Source: Chitinophaga arvensicola (GTDB lineage: Bacteria > Bacteroidota > Bacteroidia > Chitinophagales > Chitinophagaceae). Taken from it: DNA of 64,000 nucleotides. The stretch is taken from contig NZ_FOJG01000001.1 in assembly GCF_900110835.1 (NCBI RefSeq), positions 3,689,499 through 3,753,498 of the forward strand. Direction: 5' to 3'. A program made the position numbers and the translations under genes. The notes below the pieces were generated by a model. The model searched no databases. It was not told the origin of the DNA and was given only the letters and a program-made list of their open reading frames with translations. Every line of letters begins with the position of its first letter. Positions within the stretch are counted from its first letter, which is position 1. Shown in pieces: positions 53,629-63,300 of the stretch.

Positions 53629-54963
53629 CTAACGGGACAAGGGGCCCGTACTGATTTTTTCTCCTGCTTTATACACCGCAGCTATTTTCCGGGTGTTCTT
53701 GATGTCTTTTGATGGATCAGCATCGAGTAGCAGCAGGTCTGCGGTTTTTCCTTTTTCAATGGTGCCATAATGAGCGTTTATCTTTAAAGCGGTAGCAGCA
53801 TTTTTGGTGGCTACGGTAATAGCTTGTAACGGTGTTAATCCGGCTTGTACCAGCAGCTCCATTTCCAGGTGTTCCGAGAAGCCCTGGGTGCGGATAGGCT
53901 GTGCACCGGAATCGGTGCCGAGTGCCACCAGGATACCCGCGTCTGAAATGCGTTTAACATTTTTCATCGCCGTCTCAAAAGCTTTGATGTTGCGTTGCAG
54001 CGCCGGTGAATTTTTTATTTTTTCCTGGTAAGCCGGTGCCGTGATCATGTCATATACGCCCGGTTCCAGCGAGGCTTTAAAAAAAGGATCATTGATCCAT
54101 TCCGGCTTACGGGAATAGATATACGCATATTCATCCAGTGAAAGTGTGGGAATGTATACGATGCCCTTTGCTTTCATCTGTTGCAGTAAGTCGTTGTCAA
54201 TTTCCTGATCGCGGATACTATGGGCGATGATATCAAGCCCATTGTCTACCAGGCTTTTTGCATCTGCCAGGTAAAACAGATGCGATGCCACGCGGATATG
54301 ATGGGAGTGTGCGCGGGCAATGAGGGCCTTGTAAATATCACTGTCCATTTTTGGTGTAGAGCCGCCAAAATCATCTACCCACATTTTTATTACCGTAGGA
54401 TGAATGAGTGCTACACTGTCCAGTTCGGTAGTCGCCTGCGCCACGGTGGAAGGATGATACACATACTTCATCGGGGGACCGCCATGCGCCGATGAAAATC
54501 CATATCCGGCAGAAAAGAGACGGGCGCCGGGCAACAAACCATTCACCGAAGAATCGCGCAGACCGGAGGCAAACAGCATCGGCTGATCCGACCCCATGAC
54601 CAGAATGTTGGTAATGCCGTAATCACCATATTTTTTTAATTGTGATAATATATTTTCACGGGTGTATGGTTCTTCTTTACTGTCACTGCCTTTTATCATA
54701 CCGATGTGTACATGACTGCTCGTGAGCGCGGGCATCACTGTTTTTCCTGCTCCGTTGATCACTGTGGCACCGTCTGCTTTTAAACCACGACCGATCTCCG
54801 CTATTGTAGATCCTTTGATAAGAATATCGGTATTAGGCACTGGTTTACCACCATTACCATCAATGAGGGTTACGTTTTTCAGCAGGATTGTTTTGACAAC
54901 CGGGGCCGGAGAAAGGGCCGCCAATAACAGTACAGCAGGGAGTAGTAACAGGTAATTTTTCAT
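53629..54963 (-). CDS. Exported amidohydrolase (imidazolonepropionase-like)
   Basis: A 444-residue TIM-barrel metal hydrolase with a signal peptide (to about residue 20). The metal-binding HxH is His84-Val-His86 (TSSHVHIG); further ligands are in VASHLFY and IIAHSIRD, and the Asp is in GTDSGAQP. The TVATKNAATAL and GKTADLLLLDADP segments near the end complete the family. Relatives split peptides, triazines or cyclic amides; the substrate is unassigned. Periplasmic location is typical of the Bacteroidota group. Confidence 0.9.
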   Translation of the reverse strand: MKNYLLLLPAVLLLAALSPAPVVKTILLKNVTLIDGNGGKPVPNTDILIKGSTIAEIGRGLKADGATVINGAGKTVMPALTSSHVHIGMIKGSDSKEEPYTRENILSQLKKYGDYGITNILVMGSDQPMLFASGLRDSSVNGLLPGARLFSAGYGFSSAHGGPPMKYVYHPSTVAQATTELDSVALIHPTVIKMWVDDFGGSTPKMDSDIYKALIARAHSHHIRVASHLFYLADAKSLVDNGLDIIAHSIRDQEIDNDLLQQMKAKGIVYIPTLSLDEYAYIYSRKPEWINDPFFKASLEPGVYDMITAPAYQEKIKNSPALQRNIKAFETAMKNVKRISDAGILVALGTDSGAQPIRTQGFSEHLEMELLVQAGLTPLQAITVATKNAATALKINAHYGTIEKGKTADLLLLDADPSKDIKNTRKIAAVYKAGEKISTGPLSR

Positions 54964-55056
54964 AGCAGTAATTTAAGCATTAATGTGTAAACGGAATAGA
55001 GAAACGGTTCACAAATTGTAAGCCGTTTTCCGAAATAACACAACAGGGAGCAGTGG

Positions 55057-55596
55057 TCAACCACAGTAAACTAATACATAGGTACCGTCTGCACTGGCAT
55101 GACGGAAGAAGTTTTGTAGGTTTTCAAGATCATTTCCTAAGTCTGTCAGATTATAAGCAACATGCAAGTCTTCACTATCATTCCATACACCAGGATATAC
55201 ACCTTGTTCATTAAGCTCGCTGGCATCGTAATTTTCAATAAGATCTGTTTCATTAACAGTCGCCAATAAATTATTGATTCTATATACTTCGTCCGGTGAT
55301 AGATAACTTACATAGTCTGTAATGTTCTCCAGCGCATCAAAATCGATGTTTTCAAAATCAATATCATCACTGTCTGCCGCTCCGATTACAGTGGCTGGAG
55401 AGAAAATATCTATTTTTTCATTCATCTCTTTCCTGGAGAAAATTTTGTTTAACAAGTATTCCGTGCCCATAAAGCTTCCCTGGAATACGACAGATGCGTT
55501 ACTCAATTCGGTAGGATTTATTCCTTTCCCATTTTTCTCTTCTATTAACCTGAATTTTTCAGGAGTAGTTTTATAAAGTGTGGCCGACTGGCTCAT
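55057..55596 (-). CDS. DUF1877 family protein
   Basis: A 179-residue acidic protein with no signal peptide. The DUF1877 pattern is visible: an early SATLYKTTPEKF segment, GTEYLLNKIF, VSYLSPDEVYRINNLL, EQGVYPGVW and the closing DGTYVLVYCG. Function of the family is unknown. Single gene, on the same strand as the esterase downstream in coordinates but with 44 bases between them. Confidence 0.8.
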   Translation of the reverse strand: MSQSATLYKTTPEKFRLIEEKNGKGINPTELSNASVVFQGSFMGTEYLLNKIFSRKEMNEKIDIFSPATVIGAADSDDIDFENIDFDALENITDYVSYLSPDEVYRINNLLATVNETDLIENYDASELNEQGVYPGVWNDSEDLHVAYNLTDLGNDLENLQNFFRHASADGTYVLVYCG

Positions 55597-55640
55597 AGTT
55601 AGATATTTATATTAGGTAAGGTGAAATTAAACAAATTCTA

Positions 55641-57167
55641 TTACCGCTTACTATACTGCATCTCCAGCGGCATTGGGAAATCATCTCTCCCGGGCAGCTT
55701 CAGGTAAATATCCGGCAAGGGGCCACTATCTTTTTGATGAAAGTAAACTACGCGGTAAGGATAAAATCCTTTCTCCAGTGGTAACACGTAATTCTCTCCA
55801 TCACCTGGTTCAAAATGAGCGCCCAGGATTTGCCGGCCAGCTAAATACACTTTCGTTTTTTCATTACCGGGACCCATCTCAAAAATATAATAGCCCGGGG
55901 CGGTGATTTCAATAAATCCTTCCTTTACGAGGTAAAAGAAAGGCTGTTTTGAAAGCTGGTTGATGTCAAATGTTTCATCTGCGATGCCGGTTTTTGTAGG
56001 CAATAGTTTTTTCAAGTCTGGTTCGCCTTCATAGCAGGCGTAATGGAGGCCGCCGGACTGCACTCCTGCCGGTTTCGGGCTGGCTGGAATCACGTTGCCC
56101 GTTTTCAGATAGGCGGTTGCCTCCCGGTTGTATACAGTTCTTTTGCCGATTGATTTCACATGGATGGTCGCATCAGAGCGGAGTGCAACCGGTGTTTCTT
56201 CACCTTTAAGTGTCGGGGAAGATTGGTCTGGTATACTGCCATCTGTGGTGTAATGAATATACCGGTCCGGATTCAGATTGTAGCTGAATAAAGTAAAGGG
56301 TTGATCTTTTAATACAATGCCGTTGGTGGGTTTGATATATATTTTCCTGGAGGTATTGTAACCGCCGGTAGAGGCGTAGAAGCCACCATAGGAAAATTTC
56401 AGTCCTTCCCAGAAGCCTTTGAAATTAGTGGAGTAATGGGTTTCGTTGGTAAAGGGAATGCAGGTCCAGTCCAATGCTGCCGGCGCTTTGGCCCGGAGAA
56501 TACTATCCATACCTGAAATACCCATGTAATCAAACGCGATGCCTTTGCGACCGGCGATGAAGAGGGTGTTATTGGCGTAAGAGAAGGTGTTGATCTTTTT
56601 ATCCGCCAGTTTATTCAGGTATTGATGATCCCACCATAAACTGGGATCGATGGCGATATAGGAAGTAAAGAGATCCGGGTCTGTCAGAAAAACATACATC
56701 ACAAAAAGTCCGCCCAGTGATCCGCCATACAACGTGTGACCGCTTGCGCCGGCTTTGTATTGCTGTTGCATATGGGGCATCAGTTCCTTTTTAATAAATT
56801 GCAGGAATTGATCTGCACCGCCGGAAACGCCACCGGTAGCGGTGGGGGTAAAATCCCTGTCTCTCATGTCCGCGCCGTTTTTCCGGGTGTTGGTGATGCC
56901 CACCAGGATGGTATTTTTCGGAATAAATCCTTCGCCATGAAGGAAGCCCCATTCCATGCGTTGAAATTCTGCGACGTCGTCGAGGCAGTAGATGATTTCG
57001 TATTGATTGAAGGTGTCTTTTGGAAGGATAATATTCAGCGCTCTTTTTTCCTGCAGTACCGCAGAGTAGAGGGTGTCGTGCAGGATGTTGGGCGCCTGTG
57101 CTTTTGCTTCACAGGCAAAGAACGTAGTGACGGTGATGATGAATATTAAGCGTATCGGGGCTTTCAT
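55641..57167 (-). CDS. Exported esterase with chitobiase-like and PA14-like domains
   Basis: A 508-residue protein with a signal peptide ending EAKAQ. Residues about 25-265 are an esterase D-like alpha/beta hydrolase: nucleophile in GGSLGG, preceded by a RDFTPTATGG insert, and AIDPSLWWDH after it. Residues about 290-365 form a chitobiase-type strand unit (YIHYTTDGSIPDQSS), and about 390-500 a PA14-like beta module (YIFEMGPGNEKTKVYLAG). The same chitobiase motif occurs in the 13588 cytochrome. It could remove acyl groups from carbohydrate or siderophore substrates. Single gene. Confidence 0.86.
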   Translation of the reverse strand: MKAPIRLIFIITVTTFFACEAKAQAPNILHDTLYSAVLQEKRALNIILPKDTFNQYEIIYCLDDVAEFQRMEWGFLHGEGFIPKNTILVGITNTRKNGADMRDRDFTPTATGGVSGGADQFLQFIKKELMPHMQQQYKAGASGHTLYGGSLGGLFVMYVFLTDPDLFTSYIAIDPSLWWDHQYLNKLADKKINTFSYANNTLFIAGRKGIAFDYMGISGMDSILRAKAPAALDWTCIPFTNETHYSTNFKGFWEGLKFSYGGFYASTGGYNTSRKIYIKPTNGIVLKDQPFTLFSYNLNPDRYIHYTTDGSIPDQSSPTLKGEETPVALRSDATIHVKSIGKRTVYNREATAYLKTGNVIPASPKPAGVQSGGLHYACYEGEPDLKKLLPTKTGIADETFDINQLSKQPFFYLVKEGFIEITAPGYYIFEMGPGNEKTKVYLAGRQILGAHFEPGDGENYVLPLEKGFYPYRVVYFHQKDSGPLPDIYLKLPGRDDFPMPLEMQYSKR

Positions 57168-57269
57168 CGTGTTGTAATTAGGTAGCTTAAGATAAGCAAT
57201 TGTTGGCTACCTGGCAAACGTTGATGTGGCGTTGATAATTTGGTTTTTTATCTGCAATAAATAAGGGGG

Positions 57270-57294
57270 CGCCGGAAGCATACTGCTCCCGGCG
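57270..57294 (-). terminator. Terminator of HtrA-like gene
   Basis: An 11-base stem (CGCCGGGAGCA with TGCTTCCGGCG, one G-T pair, read on the minus strand) with a 3-base loop at 57270-57294. It is followed on the minus strand by CCCCTTATTTATTG and lies 26 bases after the stop at 57320. Confidence 0.82.
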
Positions 57295-57319
57295 TCCTCC
57301 TCTTTTTTAGTGACCACAT

Positions 57320-58315
57320 TTAATGCGTTATCTCTCCGGGAATTACTTCCACTGATTGCTTATGTCCCCCTCTTAAAATATCTACAGGAATTCTTCGTCC
57401 TATCTGCTTGTCTGAGAGCAACAGGTGAAGGTCATCTACGGATGCTACGGGTTTACCATCAAATGCAATGATGATATCGCCGATATGCAGTTCGCTGTTG
57501 TAGTAATTTCCATCGGGTACCGTTTCAAACACGTATACGCCGGTGTGGGTAGTGAGTTTGTTGGCGGCAATCATTCTGCTGCTGAGGTTTACCGGTTGAG
57601 CGGCAATACCCAGTTGTGCGCGTCTGATTTTTCCGTGAAGGATCAGTTGCCCAGCAATCTGTGCGGCCAGGTTGGAGGAGATGGCAAAGCAAAGTCCTTG
57701 TGCGGAGGCGATTACGGCGGTATTTACGCCGATTACCTGGCCTAAGGAGTTCACGAGCGGTCCTCCGCTGTTACCGGGATTCAGTGCGGCATCGGTCTGG
57801 ATCACATTATCTATCAGCCGGCCGTTGCTGGCCCGGAGTGTGCGTCCCAGTGCGCTCACTACACCGGCGGTCACGGTATATTGCAGTCCCATCGGATTCC
57901 CGATGGCAATGGCAATCTGTCCTACCTGGAGTGTGGCGGAATCGGCGAGAGGCATGGCCTTCAGACCGGATTCATCGATCTTCAGGACGGCGATATCGGT
58001 AGAGGGATCGGCGCCTTTGATTTCTGCGTTGACCCTTCTGCCGTCTACGAAAGAGACTTTGATGCTTTCCGCATTTTCTACCACGTGGTTGTTGGTGATA
58101 ATGAAGCCATCGGAAGAGATGATGAAGCCGGAACCGGTACCCGCCTGCGTGCGTTTGTCGCGCGATCGCTGATCGGTAACCTTCTTCTGTACTTCTATAT
58201 GTACTACCGATTCGGCTACAGTACCCACTACGCCGGTAACGGTCTGGGAATAGGCATCTAATAAACTCTTATCGTTCGACGCCTGGTGCGTAAGAAATGA
58301 AATTGAGTTATCCAT
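57320..58315 (-). CDS. HtrA/DegP-like serine protease without signal peptide
   Basis: A 331-residue S1C protease with the full triad: His77 (NNHVVENA), Asp107 (DPSTDIAVLK) and Ser183 (NPGNSGGPL). One PDZ domain follows (about 235-325: GVYVFETVPDGNYY, LHIGDIIIAFDGKPV). HtrA enzymes usually have an export signal or membrane anchor and often two PDZ domains. Here the N-terminus (MDNSISFLTHQASNDK) is hydrophilic, so the enzyme should be cytosolic unless the start is wrong. No upstream in-frame extension was found. A TAAATTTG element lies 15-22 bases upstream. Confidence 0.9.
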   Translation of the reverse strand: MDNSISFLTHQASNDKSLLDAYSQTVTGVVGTVAESVVHIEVQKKVTDQRSRDKRTQAGTGSGFIISSDGFIITNNHVVENAESIKVSFVDGRRVNAEIKGADPSTDIAVLKIDESGLKAMPLADSATLQVGQIAIAIGNPMGLQYTVTAGVVSALGRTLRASNGRLIDNVIQTDAALNPGNSGGPLVNSLGQVIGVNTAVIASAQGLCFAISSNLAAQIAGQLILHGKIRRAQLGIAAQPVNLSSRMIAANKLTTHTGVYVFETVPDGNYYNSELHIGDIIIAFDGKPVASVDDLHLLLSDKQIGRRIPVDILRGGHKQSVEVIPGEITH

Positions 58316-58329
58316 AATCTCAACCGGCT

Positions 58330-58337
58330 CAAATTTA
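58330..58337 (-). promoter_or_regulatory. Promoter -7 element for HtrA-like gene
   Basis: TAAATTTG on the minus strand exactly matches TAnnTTTG and lies 15-22 bases before the ATG at 58315, leaving a very short leader and so supporting this start. Confidence 0.5.
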
Positions 58338-58468
58338 TTTCCAGTTTAGATGGAATGCCGTTTTGGCATCGGAACACCACGGTTTATGCCATCTTTGCTT
58401 TGGGAGAGTTGAAAATTATAATTATTTAGCTATTTTGACGGGGAATGTTTTTCGTCTAATAAGGAACT

Positions 58469-59041
58469 ATGCCGGCAATTGATTTACAGGAGCTGTGGGA
58501 TGAGGTATACATGACGGACGATCAGCAGTCGTTCCGGAAGCTGTTTAATCTCCTTTACGGCCGTTTGGTGCGTTTTGCAACGGATCTGGCGATCAGCCCG
58601 GAGGCGGCAGAAGAAATTGTGTCGGATGTATTTGTACAACTCTGGAAAAACCGCACGGAAGGCGAACCTATTCTATACCTGAAAACATATTTATACACGG
58701 CGGTGCGCAACCGTTGCTACAATTATCACCGTGATCATGAGAAGCACCAGTGGCTCGAACTGGAAGCCGAAGATGGTATGGCAGCCAATGAGATACATCC
58801 GCAGCTGGAATGGAAAGAAATGCAACAGTGGCTCGATGGTGCTGTTGCCAGTCTCTCTCCCCAGGGACGCACCATTTTCCGCCTGGTGCGCGAAGAAGGA
58901 TTTAAATACAAGGAAGTAGCAGCTATCCTCCAGATCTCTCCACGTACCGTAGAAACCCAGCTGGTACGCGCTACCAGCCGCCTCCGCGAGGCCTTGCGGC
59001 AATACGGCAAAGGCTTTGACTCCCAATTACCGGTCCGGTAA
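58469..59041 (+). CDS. ECF RNA polymerase sigma factor (second Sus locus)
   Basis: A 190-residue ECF sigma factor with region 2 (FRKLFNLLYGRLVRFA, AAEEIVSDVFVQLWKNR) and region 4 (LSPQGRTIFRLVREEGFKYKEVAAILQISPRTVETQLVRA). It is the regulatory head of a locus with FecR, SusC and SusD downstream on the same strand. It should be released by the FecR beside it when the transporter binds its substrate. The sequence is clearly distinct from the sigma factor at 34434, so the two are separate systems. Confidence 0.94.
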   Translation: MPAIDLQELWDEVYMTDDQQSFRKLFNLLYGRLVRFATDLAISPEAAEEIVSDVFVQLWKNRTEGEPILYLKTYLYTAVRNRCYNYHRDHEKHQWLELEAEDGMAANEIHPQLEWKEMQQWLDGAVASLSPQGRTIFRLVREEGFKYKEVAAILQISPRTVETQLVRATSRLREALRQYGKGFDSQLPVR

Positions 59042-59119
59042 AAAATATTTTCCCGTTCTGTAGGTAATCGTTTCCTTTTCCGTGTCTCTTGACACAGGGA
59101 ATATTTAAACAGCACCTAC

Positions 59120-60151
59120 ATGCAGCATCATCGCTTTGATGAATTGATTACGGCAAAACTAAGCGGCACGCTGGACCACAGTGGTGAACAGGAATTGGCG
59201 GCTTTACTGGAACAGCACCCGGAGTGGGGGGCTGAACTATCTGTGCTGGAACAATACTGGCAGCAGGCGCCGGAAGTGGAGGAGCCTTCTTTTGCTGTTT
59301 TCCGGGAGATGATGGACAAAGCGGAGGCCACGCCGGCAGCGATCGTAAAACCCATGCACTGGTGGAAACCGGCAGCCGCTGCTGTGGTAGCGGGATTACT
59401 TTGTATGGCCGGTTTCCACCTGTGGAAGCCCCGCACCCAGCCCGATTCCAATATCCAACTCGTGCAAACCGGCAAGGCAGAACGGCGACAGTTCGTGCTG
59501 AGCGACGGCAGTAAGGTACACCTGAACGCCTCCAGCCAGCTAAAGTGTCACCTGGATCCCAACAGCCGGGAAATATGGCTGGAAGGGGAAGCCTATTTCG
59601 AAGTGGCGAAAGATGTGCACCGACCTTTTATCGTTCATGCCGCCGCTTTGAATATCCACGCACTCGGCACGGCGTTTAACGTGAAAGCCTATCCGCAGGA
59701 TGAGCAGTACGAAACTACCTTGCTGGAAGGCGCCGTAGAAGTGTACCTCAATAAAAAGCCGGAACAGAAAGTACGGCTACGTCCGTACGAAAAACTGTTG
59801 GTCGGCAGCCATACGGCGCTGGCATCTCCGGAAGAGAAATTAGTGATAAAGCCGGTACTGTCCAAAGGCGCACTGGCAAAGGCATTAGCTTTACCGGTCA
59901 TTGACAGCACCCTCCGGGAAACTGCCTGGATAAGTAACCGGCTGCAGTTCGACTCCCTCTCTTTTGAGCAACTGGCACGGGAACTGGAACGCTGGTACGG
60001 CGTACAGATCGAATTCAGGAATGAAGGAGTGAAAAAGTATATTTTCAGCGGCTCCTTTGCTTCAGAAACCGTTATCCAGGCGCTACAGGCATTACAATTA
60101 ACAGAAGATTTCCACTATAAATATCAAGGCACGCAGATCATCATATATTAG
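59120..60151 (+). CDS. FecR-type anti-sigma factor (second Sus locus)
   Basis: A 343-residue inner-membrane anti-sigma factor. The cytosolic part (1-80) has FDELITAKLSGTLD; a membrane helix occupies about 82-102. The periplasmic FecR domain has LSDGSKVHLNASSQLKC, REIWLEGEAYFEV and LGTAFNVKAYP. The C-terminal region (LARELERWYGVQIEF, FSGSFASETVIQALQALQ) matches the STN-contacting part. It lies 78 bases after the sigma gene. Confidence 0.93.
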   Translation: MQHHRFDELITAKLSGTLDHSGEQELAALLEQHPEWGAELSVLEQYWQQAPEVEEPSFAVFREMMDKAEATPAAIVKPMHWWKPAAAAVVAGLLCMAGFHLWKPRTQPDSNIQLVQTGKAERRQFVLSDGSKVHLNASSQLKCHLDPNSREIWLEGEAYFEVAKDVHRPFIVHAAALNIHALGTAFNVKAYPQDEQYETTLLEGAVEVYLNKKPEQKVRLRPYEKLLVGSHTALASPEEKLVIKPVLSKGALAKALALPVIDSTLRETAWISNRLQFDSLSFEQLARELERWYGVQIEFRNEGVKKYIFSGSFASETVIQALQALQLTEDFHYKYQGTQIIIY

Positions 60152-60216
60152 GCACGTTACCTTTAAAAATCGGATATGAAAAACTAAGTACCAGTACACA
60201 GTTCAATGAAAAAAAG

Positions 60217-60245
60217 CACAGGAAATGCTACTAACATTCCCTGTG
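60217..60245 (+). terminator. Hairpin between fecR and susC (second Sus locus)
   Basis: An 11-base stem with one mismatch, CACAGGAAATG at 60217-60227 and CATTCCCTGTG at 60235-60245, with a 7-base loop. It lies 66 bases after the fecR stop and is not followed by a U tract, so it is a structural element or weak attenuator. Confidence 0.5.
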
Positions 60246-60326
60246 TGAAGGCTAATCAGCAACGCGCCAGCCCCTTTGGAACGGATGGCAGGGCCTTGCT
60301 ATTGTATCACCTATCATCACAAATTT

Positions 60327-63300
60327 ATGGAAAAAGTCAACCAATCGGATGCATGCCGGCGAAGAACGGCTATGCTTAAGCATTTGATCATTATGAAGCT
60401 ATCATTCTTTATTGTCCTGCTCTCCTGTATGCAGGTAGCTGCCACCGGTTATTCCCAGAAACGGATCAGCATCAGCGTAAAGGATACGGAAATTAAAAAA
60501 GTACTGGACCGTATTGCCGGCCAGTCAGACGTCCGTTTCCTGTACAGCAACCGAAAAGTAGACCTGCAGCAGCGCATCAGCATCAATGCCGCAGAAGAGC
60601 CACTGGCACAGGTGCTCGACAAAGTACTGTCAGGCAGCGGCTTTGCCTGGAAAGAACTGGAAGGCCACCTGGTAGTGATTATCCCGGAAAATACCGCCTG
60701 GGAAAATATCCGCGTAAAAGGACATATCTCCGGCGCCGATGATAACGCGTCTCTTCCCGGCGTAACGGTGCAGGTAAAAGGAACGGCTATCGGTACGCTT
60801 ACCGATGAGAAAGGAAACTTTACTATCGATGCCCCGGCCGGTGGCACCCTGTTATTCCGTTATGTAGGCTATGAACCCCTGGAACTGGCTGTGAAAGCCA
60901 ATATGGAAGTACAACTCAAAAAATCTTCCAGCGCCCTCACGGAAGTGGTGGTTATCGGTTATGGCGTCACACAGAAAAAAGACCTTACCGGCTCTATCGT
61001 CAGTGTAACCCCCAAGGAATTCAATAAAGGTATTATCAGCAACCCCGTACAGGTGCTCCAGGGTAAAGTAGCCGGCCTGGTGATCAGCAAACCGGGTGGT
61101 AATCCCAACGGTAAAACCAGCATCAGCCTGAGAGGCGCATCCTCCCTGTCTGCCAGCAGCCAGCCGCTGTTTGTAGTGGACGGTATTCCCGGCATCGATA
61201 TCAATGCCGTACCTCCCGATGATATTGTGTCTATTGATGTGCTGAAAGATGCCTCCGCGTCGGCTATCTACGGTTCCCGGGGCGCCAACGGCGTTATCAT
61301 CGTTACTACCCGTCGCGGTAAGGAAGGCCTGGTACAGGTGTCTTACAGCGGGTATGTGGGTATGGAAAAAATGTCCAATACCTACGATGTACTCAACGCT
61401 TCCGACTATCGCAAATACCTGAAGGATAACAATATCGACGCATCAGCATTCGACCTCGGTGCTTCCACCGACTGGCAGAAAGCCATTACCCGCACAGGGA
61501 TCAGCCACAGTCATAACCTGTCGATGAGCGGCGGAAAGGACAATACCCGTTACAGCGCGTCTGTAAACTATCTCAACAATGAAGGAGTGGTGATCAACTC
61601 CGGCCTGGAAAGAATGATAGGCCGTATCACGCTGGATCAGGGCGTATTCGATAACCGCCTGCGGCTTGGATTATCGATGAACTATGTAGGCGAAAAAAAC
61701 AAATACATCGGCACAGATCCCGATGGCAACGGTGATAACCGCATCTGGGAACAGGCTATTTCCTATAATCCTACTGCACCCATTTATAATGCCGATGGCA
61801 GCTGGTTCGAAAAACTGGATATCAACGATAACTATAACCCGGTAGCACTGGCCCACCAGATCAAACACCAGCGGGCCATGAATAAGTTCATCGGTTCTGC
61901 CAAAGCCACCTATGATATCAGCAAACACCTGACCTACGACCTGTTACTCGGACTGGAGCGCGCTTCCAGCGATCGTGGGTTGTATTACTCCAAGAAATCA
62001 CCGGTCGTGGAAGGGGCAGGCAGCAATGGTACCGCCACCCGCGCCTCGCAAACCTGGGATAACAAAACACTCGAAACCTATTTTACCTATAACCAGCAAT
62101 GGGGGAAGAATGTGCTGAAAGCAACCGCCGGTTATTCTTATCAGAACTTCTTTAACAACAGCATGACCGCCGGTAACACCCAGTTTGTATCTGATATTTT
62201 CAGCTACAATAATCTCGGTGCAGGTCAGGGTGATCAGCCGGCCGTTGGCTCCGGTGCGGAAGAAAACTCGCTGGTATCTTTTATTGGCCGTGTATTTTAC
62301 AGTTATAACGATAAATACCTGCTCACCGGTACGGTGCGCCGCGATGGATCTACCCGTTTCGGGAAAGATAAGAAGTGGGGTACTTTCCCTTCTGCCTCCC
62401 TGGCATGGCGTATTACGCAGGAACCTTTCCTCCAGAACAGCAGCTGGCTGCAGGACCTGAAATTTCGTGTAGGCTACGGCGTTACCGGTAACCAGGAAAT
62501 ACAGAATTACAAATCACCATTAACGTATAGCCCTGGTGGTAAGGTGCTGGATAATGGCCGCTGGGTGACGTCCTACCAGATCGGGCAGAATGAAAACCCG
62601 AACCTCCGCTGGGAGTCTGCCGCACAATTTAACGCCGGCTTCGACTTTACCATGTTTAAAGGGAGATTGAGCGGAACGCTGGAATACTATGATAAGCGCA
62701 CCAAAGACCTGCTCTTTAATTACAACGTGCCTTCACCGCCTTACCTGTTTCCCTCTATGCTGGCTAACGTAGGTAAAATCAGCAACAAAGGGGTGGAATT
62801 GTCGCTGAGCGCCGGTATCATTGAACACAAAGATTTCAGCTGGAATGCGTCTTTCAATATCTCCCGCAACTACAACGAAATCCTCTCCATCGCCAACGAC
62901 CAGTTTAAGAGCGATGCCATCTATGATGGTACAGTAGGCGCCCGTGGACTCACCGCCGTACAGATCGTAAAAGTAGTACCGGGGTATTCTATCGGCACCT
63001 TCTACATTCCTCACTATACCGGTGTGGATGCCAATGGCAACCAGCAGTTTGAAGATATCGACGGCAGCGGCAGTTTCGATTTCCGCAGCGACAGCCGCGT
63101 AGCGGGCAACGGCTTACCGAAATACCAGGCAGGACTGGCCAATACCTTCCGCTACAAAAACTTCGATCTGAACTTTTTATTGCGCAGCCTTTTCGGCTAC
63201 CAGATTTTCAACGCCACCGACCTGGTGCTGAGCGACCGTTTTAGCCGCCTGCCGGGCCGTAATGCCATGGCCAAGTATGCCGACAGCAATATCAAAGGTA

